From an uncultured Allosphingosinicella sp. (GTDB lineage: Bacteria; Pseudomonadota; Alphaproteobacteria; Sphingomonadales; Sphingomonadaceae), in contig CAKTCN010000016.1 of NCBI GenBank assembly GCA_934539295.1, positions 11,753-75,752 on the forward strand: DNA of 64,000 nucleotides, given 5' to 3'. The position numbers and the translations under genes were made by a program. Each line of letters begins with the position of its first letter. Within the stretch, counting starts at the first letter, position 1. The notes under the pieces were generated by a model. That model was not told the origin of the DNA. It made no database searches and saw only the letters and a program-made list of their open reading frames with translations. Positions 15,814 to 25,395 of the stretch are shown piece by piece.

Positions 15814-16755
15814 ATGAGCGAGATCAAGCCCGACGCGGCCATTTCCATCCGGAACCTCGAAAAGACCTACAAGGGCGGCAAGCGCGCGCTGGACGGCGTC
15901 AGCCTGGAGGTCGGTCGCGGGCAGATCTTCGGGCTGCTGGGGCCGAACGGCGCGGGCAAGTCGACCACCATCAACATCATGGCGGGCCTGGTGAACAAGA
16001 CCGGCGGATCGGTATCGATCTGGGGCTTCGACATCGACCAGCATCCGCGCAATGCCAAGGCGTCGATCGGCATCGTGCCGCAGGAGATATTGTTCGACCC
16101 CTTCTTCACGCCGGCCGAGGCGCTGGAGCTGCAGGCCGGTCTCTACGGCGTCCCCAAGGATCGCCGCCGCACGATGGAGCTGCTGCGCGCCGTCCACCTC
16201 GAGGACAAGGCCGACGCTTATTCGCGCACCTTGTCGGGCGGCATGAAGCGGCGCTTGCTGGTGGCCAAGGCGATGGTCCATTCGCCGCCGATCCTGGTTC
16301 TGGACGAGCCGACCGCAGGCGTGGACATCGAACTTCGCCAGCAATTGTGGGCCTATGTGCGCAGCCTCAACGAGGAGGGCGTCACCATCGTGCTGACCAC
16401 CCATTATCTGGAGGAAGCGCAGGAATTGTGCGACCGGATCGCGATCATCAACCACGGCATGGTGATCGCCAACAAGCCGACCGGCGAGTTGCTGGCGATG
16501 GCGCAGGAGAAAGCGGTCGAGGTGGTGGTGGACCGCGACATCGCCGCCGCGCCCGATGCCTCCTGCTTCGAGAAGATCGAGGTGAAGGGCGACCGCACGC
16601 TCGCCATTACCTATCGCAAGGACAAGGTGAATGCGGGCGAAGTGCTGGCGGCGTTGCAGCGCGACGGGCTCGGCATCGTCGACGTGTCGACGCGCGAGGC
16701 GGACCTGGAGGACGTGTTCCTGAACCTCACGCGGGCGGCCGACGGGCGTGGCTGA
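15814..16755 (+). CDS. ABC transporter ATP-binding protein without adjacent permease
   Basis: The protein has 313 residues: one ATPase domain with Walker A GPNGAGKST (43-51), the Q-loop in GIVPQE, signature LSGGMKRR, Walker B ILVLDEPTAGVD and the H-loop TTHYLEEA. It has an extra C-terminal domain (about 230-313) like the DrrA/NodI/YadG group of ABC-2 exporters. Such ATPases normally sit beside an ABC-2 permease gene; here the next gene is nadB, which overlaps by 8 bases. The partner must be encoded elsewhere, or this ATPase acts differently. Confidence 0.9.
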   Translation: MSEIKPDAAISIRNLEKTYKGGKRALDGVSLEVGRGQIFGLLGPNGAGKSTTINIMAGLVNKTGGSVSIWGFDIDQHPRNAKASIGIVPQEILFDPFFTPAEALELQAGLYGVPKDRRRTMELLRAVHLEDKADAYSRTLSGGMKRRLLVAKAMVHSPPILVLDEPTAGVDIELRQQLWAYVRSLNEEGVTIVLTTHYLEEAQELCDRIAIINHGMVIANKPTGELLAMAQEKAVEVVVDRDIAAAPDASCFEKIEVKGDRTLAITYRKDKVNAGEVLAALQRDGLGIVDVSTREADLEDVFLNLTRAADGRG

Positions 16756-18331
16756 GCACGCGTTCGACGTCGTCGTCATCGGTTCGGGTGCGGCAGGGCT
16801 GACGGCGGCGATCAACCTGGCCGACACGCACCGTGTGGCGGTGCTGGCCAAGGCCGGATTGTCGGAGGGCTCCACGGCCTGGGCGCAGGGCGGCATCGCC
16901 GCGGTGCTGGAGGATGGCGACACGTTCGAAAGCCATGTCGAGGATACGATAGTCGCGGGCGCGGGCCTCAACGACCGGCGGACCGTCGAATATGTCGTCG
17001 AGAATGCACCGGCGGCGATTCAAAGGCTCGCGGCGCTCGGCGTGCCGTTCAACCAGGATGCGGGCGCGCTCCACTTGACGCGCGAGGGCGGGCACAGCCA
17101 CCGTCGTATCGTCCATGTCGACGACGCCACCGGATCGGCGGTGCAGCAGGCGCTGCAGACGGCAGCCGAGGCGCATCCCAACATCACGCTCTTTCCCGAC
17201 ATGGCGGTGGTCGACCTCGTCACCAGCCGGCATGGCGAGCGTTATTCGGGCGAAGGGCATGTGTGGGGCGTCTATGCGCTCAACCGTCGTACCGATCAGG
17301 TCGAACTGTTCACCGGCCGCGCGACCGTGCTGGCGACGGGTGGGGCCGGGCGGGCCTACCTTTATTCCACTGCACCGCGCGGTGCGACCGGCGACGGGAT
17401 CGCCATGGCGTGGCGGGCGGGGTGCCGGGTGTCGAACATGGAATTCATGCAATTCCATCCGACCTGCCTCTACAATCTGGAGGTCAAGAACTTCCTCATC
17501 ACCGAGGCGGTGCGCGGCGAGGGCGGGCATCTGAAGCTGCCGGCGACGGGCGAGCGGTTCATGCCGCGCTTCGACTCGCGCGCCGAGCTTGCGCCGCGCG
17601 ACATCGTGGCGCGGGCGATCGACCATGAGATCAAGCGATTGGGGCTCGACTATGTCCATCTCGATATCAGCCATCAGCCGCCCGAATTCGTGCGCGAGCA
17701 TTTCCCGACCATCCACGCCAAGCTGCTGAGCCTCGGCATCGACATGACGACGCAGCCGATCCCGGTCGTCCCGGCGCAGCATTATACGTGCGGCGGTGTG
17801 CTGGTGGATCTCGACGGCCGGACCGATCTGCCGGGCCTCTATGCGGCGGGCGAGTGCACGCAATCGGGGCTGCATGGGGCGAACCGGCTGGCCTCCAACT
17901 CGCTGCTCGAATGCTTCGTCTTCGGACAGGCGGTGGCGCAGCATATCAAGGCGCATTGGGCCGATCTGCCGGCCCCGCCGCCGATCCGGGCGTGGGACGA
18001 AAGCCGGGTGTCGGATTCGGACGAGGACGTGGTCGTCCAGCACAATTGGCGCGAGATCCGCCGGTTCATGTGGGACTATGTCGGCATCGTGCGCACCACC
18101 AAGCGCCTGGAACGCGCCCGCCACCGCGTCGCCATGCTGCGCGGCGAGGTCGAGGAGTTCTATGGGAATTACCGCGTGACGGCGGATTTGATCGAGTTGC
18201 GCAATCTGCTGGAATGTGCGGATCTGATCGTGCGGTCGGCCTTGCACCGCAAGGAAAGCCGCGGGCTGCATTATACGATGGATTATCCGGACATGCTGTC
18301 GGAGGCACGCGACACGATCCTCGTCCCTTAG
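16748..18331 (+). CDS. nadB: L-aspartate oxidase NadB
   Basis: This flavoenzyme has 527 residues and a GTG start overlapping the ABC ATPase gene by 8 bases. The FAD-binding motif VVVIGSGAAGLTAAI is at about 8-22, followed by STAWAQGGIAAV, HSHRRIVHVDDATG, MEFMQFHPT, and HGANRLASNSLLECFVFG near residue 380. It oxidises L-aspartate to iminoaspartate, the first step of de novo NAD synthesis. nadA and nadC are not nearby, although they often cluster with nadB. A compound inverted repeat directly follows the stop. Confidence 0.95.
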   Translation: MAEHAFDVVVIGSGAAGLTAAINLADTHRVAVLAKAGLSEGSTAWAQGGIAAVLEDGDTFESHVEDTIVAGAGLNDRRTVEYVVENAPAAIQRLAALGVPFNQDAGALHLTREGGHSHRRIVHVDDATGSAVQQALQTAAEAHPNITLFPDMAVVDLVTSRHGERYSGEGHVWGVYALNRRTDQVELFTGRATVLATGGAGRAYLYSTAPRGATGDGIAMAWRAGCRVSNMEFMQFHPTCLYNLEVKNFLITEAVRGEGGHLKLPATGERFMPRFDSRAELAPRDIVARAIDHEIKRLGLDYVHLDISHQPPEFVREHFPTIHAKLLSLGIDMTTQPIPVVPAQHYTCGGVLVDLDGRTDLPGLYAAGECTQSGLHGANRLASNSLLECFVFGQAVAQHIKAHWADLPAPPPIRAWDESRVSDSDEDVVVQHNWREIRRFMWDYVGIVRTTKRLERARHRVAMLRGEVEEFYGNYRVTADLIELRNLLECADLIVRSALHRKESRGLHYTMDYPDMLSEARDTILVP

Positions 18332-18471
18332 CCCCTCTCCCCTTGCGGGAGAGGGACAGCCGCCGAAGGCGGCAGGGTGAGGGGGTGAAGGACGAGGATA
18401 GCCGCAGACACCCATCCCCTCACCCCGCTCAGCTTCGCTGAGTCGCCCTCTCCCGCAAGGGGGAGAGGGGC
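18331..18471 (+). repeat. Compound inverted-repeat element, family 4
   Basis: The left block starts GCCCCTCTCCCCTTGCGGG; the right block ends CCCGCAAGGGGGAGAGGGGC. They form a long imperfect inverted repeat. Each half also contains its own hairpin: GCCGCCGAAGGCGGC on the left and CTCAGCTTCGCTGAG on the right. It fills the convergent gap between nadB and a hydrolase gene, where it could stop transcription from both sides. Similar paired units are frequent in sphingomonad and rhizobial genomes. Confidence 0.8.
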
Positions 18472-18481
18472 TGAAGGACGG

Positions 18482-19342
18482 TCAGTTCAAGAAGGCCTTC
18501 AGCGCTTCCCTGAACTTTGAAGGCTGGTCGGCCATGACCATGTGGCCGCTGTCCGACACCGGCACGAGCCTGGCGCCCTTCGCGCCGGCATAGGCGGTGC
18601 GGTAATTGCCCGACACGCGGGTGGCCTCACCGGCGGCTACGGGGGTCGCGTAGACCACCGCGAAAGGTACCTTGATCCTGCCGAGCTTGCTGGTGAGGTC
18701 GGCCACCGCCAGTTCGTGCGCGGCTTGTGCGACGACGTCGGGATCGGAGTCCTTTGCGCGGCCACCGGCATAATTGGTGAGGAAGTTGGCGAGCATCTGG
18801 CGCCCGCCCGGCGTGCTGGTCAGCATGTCGCGCAGGCCGTCGGCGACGCCGCGGAAGCTGCCGGCATTGCCGCCGAACAGGCCGGCGGGCTGGGGGAGCA
18901 TGTCCACCACCATCACCCGCCCGGCGAGCGCGGGCTGGTCGGCGGCGATGGTCATGGCGATGGTGCCGCCCATCGAATGGCCGACGATCGCGGGCGCCTT
19001 CAGACCCTTTTCCTTGATGTAGCGCACGATCTCGTTCGCCACCGGCGCCAGCACCGGACCGCGCGCGTTTGCGCCGGCCTTGGCTCCGGCAAAGCCGTTT
19101 ACCTGCACGAGGTGATATCGATAGCCCGGCACCGCGTTGACGGTGCCGCGCCAGACTTCGCGCGAGGAGGTGAGACCGGGGATGAGGATCACGTCGCGGC
19201 CGTTGCCTTCTACGGTCACGGTGATGCGGTCGGACGCGAACGGCCTGGTCGCAGGCGCAACGGTCGCCGCATCGGCGCAGGAGGGCAGCAGGGCAGTGGA
19301 TGCGGCGAGGCACGCGGCCGCGGTGATGTCGCTGATCTTCAT
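18482..19342 (-). CDS. Exported alpha/beta hydrolase
   Basis: The protein has 286 residues from ATG 19342. The N-terminal signal sequence has a possible lipobox (LLPSC, Cys22). The fold is alpha/beta hydrolase: HG-loop equivalent VILIPGLTSSREVW (51-64), nucleophile elbow GHSMGGT (Ser123), and a C-terminal SDSGHMVMADQP that supplies the catalytic His. Targeted to the periplasm or membrane, it could act on esters or lactones; the substrate is unknown. It is divergent from polA (85 bases between starts) and convergent with nadB. Confidence 0.88.
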   Translation of the reverse strand: MKISDITAAACLAASTALLPSCADAATVAPATRPFASDRITVTVEGNGRDVILIPGLTSSREVWRGTVNAVPGYRYHLVQVNGFAGAKAGANARGPVLAPVANEIVRYIKEKGLKAPAIVGHSMGGTIAMTIAADQPALAGRVMVVDMLPQPAGLFGGNAGSFRGVADGLRDMLTSTPGGRQMLANFLTNYAGGRAKDSDPDVVAQAAHELAVADLTSKLGRIKVPFAVVYATPVAAGEATRVSGNYRTAYAGAKGARLVPVSDSGHMVMADQPSKFREALKAFLN

Positions 19343-19427
19343 GGGGACCGTCCCTACACCGGCGCGGTTGAACCGGGCATTACGCGTGTCGCCAAGCCGT
19401 CCAAGCCTTGCTAAACCCCGCGCCATC

Positions 19428-22187
19428 GTGGCCAATCATCTCTATCTCGTCGACGGCTCCAGCTACATCTTCCGGGCCTATCACCGGCTGCCGCCGCTCA
19501 CCAACCGCCATGGGCTGAACGTGGGCGCCGTCTACGGCTACACGACCATGCTCTGGAAGCTGGCCGAGAGCCTGCACGCGGCCGACGGACCGACCCACCT
19601 TGCCGTTATATTCGATGCATCGTCCAAGACGTTCCGCAACGACATGTATGGCGAATACAAGGCCAATCGCCCACCGCCGCCGCCCGACCTGGTGCCCCAG
19701 TTCCCGCTGATCCGCGACGCCACCCGCGCCTTCTCGCTGCCCTGCATCGAGGAAGCTGGGCTGGAGGCCGACGACATCATCGCCTGCTATTCCAAGGCGG
19801 CGCTTGCCGCGGGCTGGAGCGTCACCATCGTCAGTTCCGACAAGGACCTGATGCAGCTGATCGAGCCCGGCCTCGACATGCTCGACACGATGAACGACCG
19901 CCGCATGGGCGCGGACTATGTGGTCGAGAAATTTGGCGTCCCGCCCGAGCAGCTTGGCGAGGTGCTGGCCCTGATGGGCGACAGCGTCGACAACGTCCCC
20001 GGCGTGCCCGGCATCGGCCCCAAGACTGCCGCCCAGCTCATCCAGGAATATGGCAGCGTCGAGGGCGTGCTCGCCAACGCCGAGAGCATCAAGAAGCCCA
20101 AGCTCAAGCAAAATCTGATCGAGCATGCCGACAAGGCACGCCTGTCGCGCGAGCTGGTGCGCCTCGTCTGCGACTCGCCTTTGCCCCAGCCGCTCGACGC
20201 GCTGGAGATGAAGGGCATTCCCGAGCCGCCCTTGCGCGACTTTCTCGAGGATCACGGCTTCCGCTCGCTGCTCGCCCGCCTCGGCGGCCAGACCAACGCG
20301 CCGTCCACTTCGCCCTCGCAGACGCCAGTGCAGCGCGAGGTTCGGCCCGAGCCCGCCATCGACCGCTCCCTTTACGAGATGGTCACCGACGAGATCGCGC
20401 TGGATCGCTGGATCGCCGAGGCCCGGGCGCAGGGCTATCTCGCGCTCGATACCGAGACCAACTCGGTCGATTGCGTCAGTGCAAAGCTGGTCGGCATCTC
20501 CCTCGCCACCGCCTGTAACAAGGCCTGCTACATCCCGCTTGAACATGGCGGCACCGACCTGCTCGCCGAGCGCCCCGAGCAGCTTCCCGCCGATCTGGTG
20601 CTGGCGAAGCTGAAGCCGCTGCTGGAGGATCCGGCGGTCCTCAAGATCGGGCACAATTTCAAGTTCGATTGGGTGCTGCTGAACGTGCGCGGCATCAACG
20701 TCGCGCCGCTCGACGACACTTTGGTTATGAGCTTCAACCTCGACGCGGGCGGGCTGAACAGCCATGCCATGGATGACCTCGCCAAAAAGCATCTCGACCA
20801 CCAGCCGCTGACCTACAAGGAAGTGTGCGGGACGGGGCAGAAGCAGATCAGCTTCGAACAGGTGCCGGTGCAGCGCGCCACCGAATATGCGGCTGAGGAT
20901 GCCGACATCACCTTGCGCCTGTGGACCCGATTCCGCACGCGCCTGCCCTATGAGAAGGTCGAGCGTGTCTACCAGATGGTCGATCGCCCGCTCGTCCCCG
21001 TCATTGCCCGCATGGAGCGCGAGGGTGTCAAGGTCGACCGCGAAGCGCTGTCCGGCCTCTCGTCCGAATTCAACATCCAGATCGCCGACCTCGAGGAGCG
21101 CATCTGCGCGGAGGCCGGCGCCAAGTTCACCATCGGCAGCCCCAAGCAATTGGGCGAGATCCTCTTCGAGCAGATGAAGCTGCCCGGCGGCCGCAAGGGC
21201 AAGACCGGCGTCTATTCGACCGACGTCAACGAACTCGAACGCCTGGCGCGGGACGGCGCCACCATCGCCCGCCAGGTACTCGAATGGCGCCAGCTGACCA
21301 AGCTCAAGACCACCTATACCGACGCGCTGCAGCAGCAGATCAACAAGGACACCGGCCGGGTCCACACGACCTACTCGCTGTCGGGCGCGCAGACGGGGCG
21401 GCTGTCATCGACCGACCCCAACCTCCAGAACATTCCGATCCGGACCGAGATCGGCCGCCGCATCCGCGACGCCTTCGTAGCCGAGCCGGGCAATGTCATC
21501 ATTGCCGCCGACTATAGCCAGATCGAGCTCCGCCTTGCCGCGCACATGGCCGACGTGCCGCAGTTGCGCGACGCGTTTGCGCGCGGCGACGATATCCACA
21601 GCCTGACCGCACAGGAATTGTTCGGCGAGGTCACGCGCGACACGCGGGCGAGCGCCAAGACGATCAACTTCGCCATCCTCTACGGCATCTCGCGCTGGGG
21701 CCTCGCCGGGCGGCTGGAGATCGCCGCGGACGAGGCGCAGGCGATGATCGACCGCTATTTCGAGCGCTTTCCCGGCATCTCCAATTATATCGCCGACACG
21801 CTCACCAAGGTGCGCGAGACCGGCTTCACCACAACCCTGTTTGGCCGCAAGACGCATTTTCCCGGCATCAAGTCCAAGGTGCAGCATGAGCGGCAAGGGG
21901 CCGAGCGCGCGGCGATCAACGCGCCGATCCAGGGCACCAGCGCCGACATCATCAAGCGCGCCATGGTCCGCATGTGTCCCGCACTGGAAGCGGAAGGCCT
22001 TGGGCAGGTCCGCATGCTGATGCAGGTGCATGACGAACTGGTGTTCGAGGCGCCCGAAGCGCTGGCGGAGCGCGCGATGCCGGTCATCCGCCGCGTGATG
22101 GAAGGCGCAGCCGAACCATTCGTGAAGCTCTCCGTCCCGCTCGGCGTCGAGGTCGGCACCGGGCCGAACTGGGGCGCCGCACATTGA
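19428..22187 (+). CDS. polA: DNA polymerase I
   Basis: The protein has 919 residues and a GTG start (LYLVDGSSYIFRAYH follows at once); the frame extends further upstream only into the divergent gene. It holds the 5'-3' exonuclease (about 1-290), a 3'-5' exonuclease with an intact DTET motif (Asp341, Glu343), and the family A polymerase. Motif A is ADYSQIELRLA (Asp695), motif B is ASAKTINFAILYGIS, and motif C is MQVHDELVFE (Asp869). It fills gaps and removes primers. The stop overlaps the TTG start of a flippase gene, an unusual operon partner. Confidence 0.97.
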   Translation: MANHLYLVDGSSYIFRAYHRLPPLTNRHGLNVGAVYGYTTMLWKLAESLHAADGPTHLAVIFDASSKTFRNDMYGEYKANRPPPPPDLVPQFPLIRDATRAFSLPCIEEAGLEADDIIACYSKAALAAGWSVTIVSSDKDLMQLIEPGLDMLDTMNDRRMGADYVVEKFGVPPEQLGEVLALMGDSVDNVPGVPGIGPKTAAQLIQEYGSVEGVLANAESIKKPKLKQNLIEHADKARLSRELVRLVCDSPLPQPLDALEMKGIPEPPLRDFLEDHGFRSLLARLGGQTNAPSTSPSQTPVQREVRPEPAIDRSLYEMVTDEIALDRWIAEARAQGYLALDTETNSVDCVSAKLVGISLATACNKACYIPLEHGGTDLLAERPEQLPADLVLAKLKPLLEDPAVLKIGHNFKFDWVLLNVRGINVAPLDDTLVMSFNLDAGGLNSHAMDDLAKKHLDHQPLTYKEVCGTGQKQISFEQVPVQRATEYAAEDADITLRLWTRFRTRLPYEKVERVYQMVDRPLVPVIARMEREGVKVDREALSGLSSEFNIQIADLEERICAEAGAKFTIGSPKQLGEILFEQMKLPGGRKGKTGVYSTDVNELERLARDGATIARQVLEWRQLTKLKTTYTDALQQQINKDTGRVHTTYSLSGAQTGRLSSTDPNLQNIPIRTEIGRRIRDAFVAEPGNVIIAADYSQIELRLAAHMADVPQLRDAFARGDDIHSLTAQELFGEVTRDTRASAKTINFAILYGISRWGLAGRLEIAADEAQAMIDRYFERFPGISNYIADTLTKVRETGFTTTLFGRKTHFPGIKSKVQHERQGAERAAINAPIQGTSADIIKRAMVRMCPALEAEGLGQVRMLMQVHDELVFEAPEALAERAMPVIRRVMEGAAEPFVKLSVPLGVEVGTGPNWGAAH

Positions 22188-23719
22188 CGAGCACAAAGGT
22201 CGCGCCCGAGGGGGGCGACGACCTCGCGGCGATCGCGCGGGGCGGGCGGACCAACTTCTTCGGCTTCGTGCTGCGGCTGGCCGCGCGCCTGCCATTCCTG
22301 TTCATCGCCGGGCGCATCTACGGCGCGGAGGCGCTGGGCCGTTTCGCCTATGCCGTGCTGATCGTCGAATTCGCGGCGCAACTCGCCACGCTCGGCCTGA
22401 AGCGCGGTCTTGCCCAGCAATTGAGCCAGACCGACCAGCCGCACGAATGCGTGGTGTGGGACGCGATGCTGGTGGCGCTGACTGCTTCGGCAATCGCCAC
22501 GGTAATCCTCGCCATGTTCCCGCACGCAATGTTCCCCAACAGCAACATCCACGGCGTTGAATGGCTGCTGCCGTTGGTCGTCGCCGCCGTCGCGCTGACG
22601 GAAGTTGCGCTGGCGGCGCTCGCCTATCGCCGGAACGTGCGCGCGACCGTGGTGTCCCGCGCGATCGTTGAGCCCTGGACCTTGAGCTTCGCGGCGCTGA
22701 TCCTGTCCTTTCTGTCATCACGCGACGGCCTCATCATCGCCTACGTCGTGTCGATGGCAGCGTCACTGTTCGCCGCACTCATCCCGCTGCTGAAAAGCTA
22801 CGGCTTTCCCCGGGGGTGGCGCCCGCGGCCAGGGGCCTTGTGGAAGATGGCGCGGCGCAACACGCCGTTGGCCGGTGCCGATGCGATCGAATGGTCCACC
22901 CGCCGCATCGACATCGCCATCCTCGGCCTGTTCTTCTCGCCCGCCGTGGTCGGCGTCTATTATGTTGCGCAGCAGGTCGCTTCGCTGCCGCAAAAGCTCA
23001 AGACCAGCTTCGACCCGATCCTCAGCCCCGTCATCACCCAGAAGCTCGCGATCGGCGACAAGGCCGCGGTGGCACGGCAGGTGCGTCAGGTCGGCTTCTG
23101 GATCATCGGCGCGCAGGCGGGGGTGGCGCTGGCACTCGGCATACCGGGGGACGCGGTCATGGGCCTGGTGGGCCCGGCCTTCCTGGGCGGCACGGTGGCG
23201 CTGGCCTTCCTGCTCGCGGCGGAAGTGGTGGCGGCGACGGCAGCCGTTGCGGAAGGCGCTTTGGTGTTCACCGCGCGGCACCGTAATCTCATGATCTCCA
23301 CCGCCATGATCGCGCTGCAGGGGGCGATGACGGTCGGGCTCATCCTGCTCGCCCGCGACCTCGGCTGGTCGGAGGAATGGCAGACGGGCATGCCCGCCGC
23401 CGCGCTGATGCTTTCGCTGGGCCTGTCCTCCATCCTGAAGGCGCGGCTGCTCAGCCGCCTGCTCGGCGCCCCGGTTCAGTCGTGGCGCTGGCCGCTCATC
23501 TGGGCGGCGCTGGCCGCAATGGCGGTCGGGCACCTCATCCTGCTGCTGCCGCGCTGGCTGGAGTTCATCGAGTTGATCGTCGGCATCCCCGCGATCCTGC
23601 TGACCTTCGGCTGGGTGCTGTGGCGGTGGGGCTTCACCGCGGAGGATCGGGCGTTGTTCAAGACCAAGAAGGGCGAGGAGCCGACCCTACCGCCGCCGGG
23701 GACGAGCGAGCCGCTGTAA
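22184..23719 (+). CDS. Polysaccharide flippase (Wzx/MATE-like)
   Basis: This integral membrane protein has 511 residues and about 12-14 hydrophobic helices spread over residues 20-490. NFFGFVLRLAARLPFLFIAG and GAEALGRFAYAVLIVEF at the N-terminus are typical of the oligosaccharide flippase/MVF superfamily. It would flip lipid-linked glycans across the inner membrane. The start is TTG, overlapping the polA stop (TTGA), with GGGGCG upstream. No polymerase or ligase gene is adjacent. It ends shortly before a family 2 inverted repeat. Confidence 0.85.
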   Translation: MTSTKVAPEGGDDLAAIARGGRTNFFGFVLRLAARLPFLFIAGRIYGAEALGRFAYAVLIVEFAAQLATLGLKRGLAQQLSQTDQPHECVVWDAMLVALTASAIATVILAMFPHAMFPNSNIHGVEWLLPLVVAAVALTEVALAALAYRRNVRATVVSRAIVEPWTLSFAALILSFLSSRDGLIIAYVVSMAASLFAALIPLLKSYGFPRGWRPRPGALWKMARRNTPLAGADAIEWSTRRIDIAILGLFFSPAVVGVYYVAQQVASLPQKLKTSFDPILSPVITQKLAIGDKAAVARQVRQVGFWIIGAQAGVALALGIPGDAVMGLVGPAFLGGTVALAFLLAAEVVAATAAVAEGALVFTARHRNLMISTAMIALQGAMTVGLILLARDLGWSEEWQTGMPAAALMLSLGLSSILKARLLSRLLGAPVQSWRWPLIWAALAAMAVGHLILLLPRWLEFIELIVGIPAILLTFGWVLWRWGFTAEDRALFKTKKGEEPTLPPPGTSEPL

Positions 23720-23736
23720 TCCGCATCCGCACCGTT

Positions 23737-23802
23737 GTGCTCCTGCGAAAGCAGGAGCCCAGTTCAGGCACCCGTTCTGGGCTCCTGCTTTCGCAGGAGC
23801 AC
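23737..23802 (+). repeat. Intergenic inverted-repeat element, family 2 (second copy)
   Basis: GTGCTCCTGCGAAAGCAGG and CCTGCTTTCGCAGGAGCAC are perfect reverse complements with a ~28-base centre. It matches the element at 13387-13456. It lies between the convergent flippase and purH genes, again at a gene end. Confidence 0.85.
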
Positions 23803-23810
23803 ATGGGTGA

Positions 23811-25379
23811 TTAATGCCGGAAGTGGCGCATGCCGGTGAACAGCATCGCCAGCCCTGCTTGGTCGGCGGCGGCGATCACTTCATCGTCGCGGATCGAGCC
23901 GCCCGGCTGGATAACCGCAGTGGCGCCCGCCTCGACGGCCGCGAGGAGCCCGTCGGCGAAAGGGAAGAAGGCATCCGAAGCGACCGCCGACCCGATCGTG
24001 CGCGGCTCGCTCCATCCGGCCTTGTCCGCCGCGTCCTTCGCCTTCCATGCCGCGATGCGTGCGGATTCCAGGCGGTTCATCTGGCCCGCACCCAAGCCTG
24101 CCGTGGCGCCGCCCTTGGCATAGACGATGGCGTTGGACTTCACATGCTTGGCGACCGTCCAGGCGAACAGGCAGTCGGCGAGTTCCTGCTCCGTCGGCTG
24201 CCGCTGGGTCACCACCTTGAGGTCCGGCGCCGTCACACGCCCGTTGTCGCGTGACTGGACAAGCATTCCACCGGCGATCGACTTGAGCATGAGGCCGGGG
24301 CGAGCCGGATCGGGCAGCGCCCCGGTCAGCAGCAGCCGCAGGTTCTTCTTCCTGGCAAAGATCGCACGGGCATCCTCGTCCGCATCCGGCGCGATCACCA
24401 CTTCGGTAAAGATCTGCGTCATCGCCTCGGCCGCGCGCGCATCCAGCGGCTGGTTCACGGCGATGATGCCGCCGAACGCCGACACGGTGTCGCATGCGAA
24501 GGCCGCCTCATAAGCGTCCAGCAGCGAGCCCCTGGTCGCCACGCCGCACGGATTGGCGTGTTTCACGATCACACAGGTCGGCCCGCCCTCGAACTCCGAT
24601 ACAAGCTCGAGCGCAGCGTCGGCGTCGTTGTAATTGTTGTAGCTGAGTTCCTTGCCCTGCACCTGGGTGGCTTGAGCAATGCCTCCGCCGACAACCCGCT
24701 GCGGCACGTAGAGCGCGGCGGATTGATGCGGGTTCTCGCCATAGCGAAGCGCGCTCGCCTTCACGAGCGAGAGCGGCAGCGTGTCGGGCAGCGTCTCGCC
24801 CTGATCCACCGTCGCGAACCAGCGTGCGATGCCCGCATCATAAGCGGCGGTGGCGGCATAGGCCTTGGCGGCAAAGCGGCGGCGCTGCTCCAGCGTGGTG
24901 CTACCCTCGCTCACCAGCGAATAGTCGGCCGGATCGGTCAGGATGGCGACGGATGCATGATTCTTGGCCGCCGATCGCACCATGGACGGGCCGCCGATAT
25001 CGATATTCTCGATGATCTCGTCGCGGTCCGCGCCTTTGGCGACGGTCTGGGCGAAGGGGTAGAGGTTGACCACGACGAGATCGATCGGCCCGATGCCATG
25101 CGCCTGCATCGCGGCGACATGCTCGTCATTGTCGCGCACGGCGAGCAGGCCGCCATGTACCACCGGGTGCAGCGTCTTCACCCGCCCGTCCATCATCTCG
25201 GGAAAGCCGGTCAGGTCGGAAATGTCGCGCACCTCCAGCCCGGCCTCGCGCAGCGCCTTGGCCGTGCCGCCGGTCGAGACCAGCTCCACGCCCTGGGCAG
25301 CCAGTGCCTGGCCGAGTTCGACGATGCCCGTCTTGTCCGAAACCGACAGGAGCGCCCGGCCGATCTTCACCTTGTCCAT
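23811..25379 (-). CDS. purH: Bifunctional purine biosynthesis protein PurH
   Basis: The protein has 522 residues: an N-terminal IMP cyclohydrolase (about 1-190: [25 protein letters not shown]) and a C-terminal AICAR formyltransferase (about 200-522: [39 protein letters not shown], and the end [11 protein letters not shown]). It carries out the last two steps of IMP synthesis in the cytoplasm. It sits downstream of the heparinase-like gene (16 bases), a gene order common in alphaproteobacteria. Confidence 0.97.
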   Translation of the reverse strand: MDKVKIGRALLSVSDKTGIVELGQALAAQGVELVSTGGTAKALREAGLEVRDISDLTGFPEMMDGRVKTLHPVVHGGLLAVRDNDEHVAAMQAHGIGPIDLVVVNLYPFAQTVAKGADRDEIIENIDIGGPSMVRSAAKNHASVAILTDPADYSLVSEGSTTLEQRRRFAAKAYAATAAYDAGIARWFATVDQGETLPDTLPLSLVKASALRYGENPHQSAALYVPQRVVGGGIAQATQVQGKELSYNNYNDADAALELVSEFEGGPTCVIVKHANPCGVATRGSLLDAYEAAFACDTVSAFGGIIAVNQPLDARAAEAMTQIFTEVVIAPDADEDARAIFARKKNLRLLLTGALPDPARPGLMLKSIAGGMLVQSRDNGRVTAPDLKVVTQRQPTEQELADCLFAWTVAKHVKSNAIVYAKGGATAGLGAGQMNRLESARIAAWKAKDAADKAGWSEPRTIGSAVASDAFFPFADGLLAAVEAGATAVIQPGGSIRDDEVIAAADQAGLAMLFTGMRHFRH

Positions 25380-25395
25380 GAAAGTTGTTCCTTGG

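Noticed and set aside
19380..21365. 661-codon minus-strand open frame
   Set aside because: Antisense of polA, whose catalytic motifs are intact.
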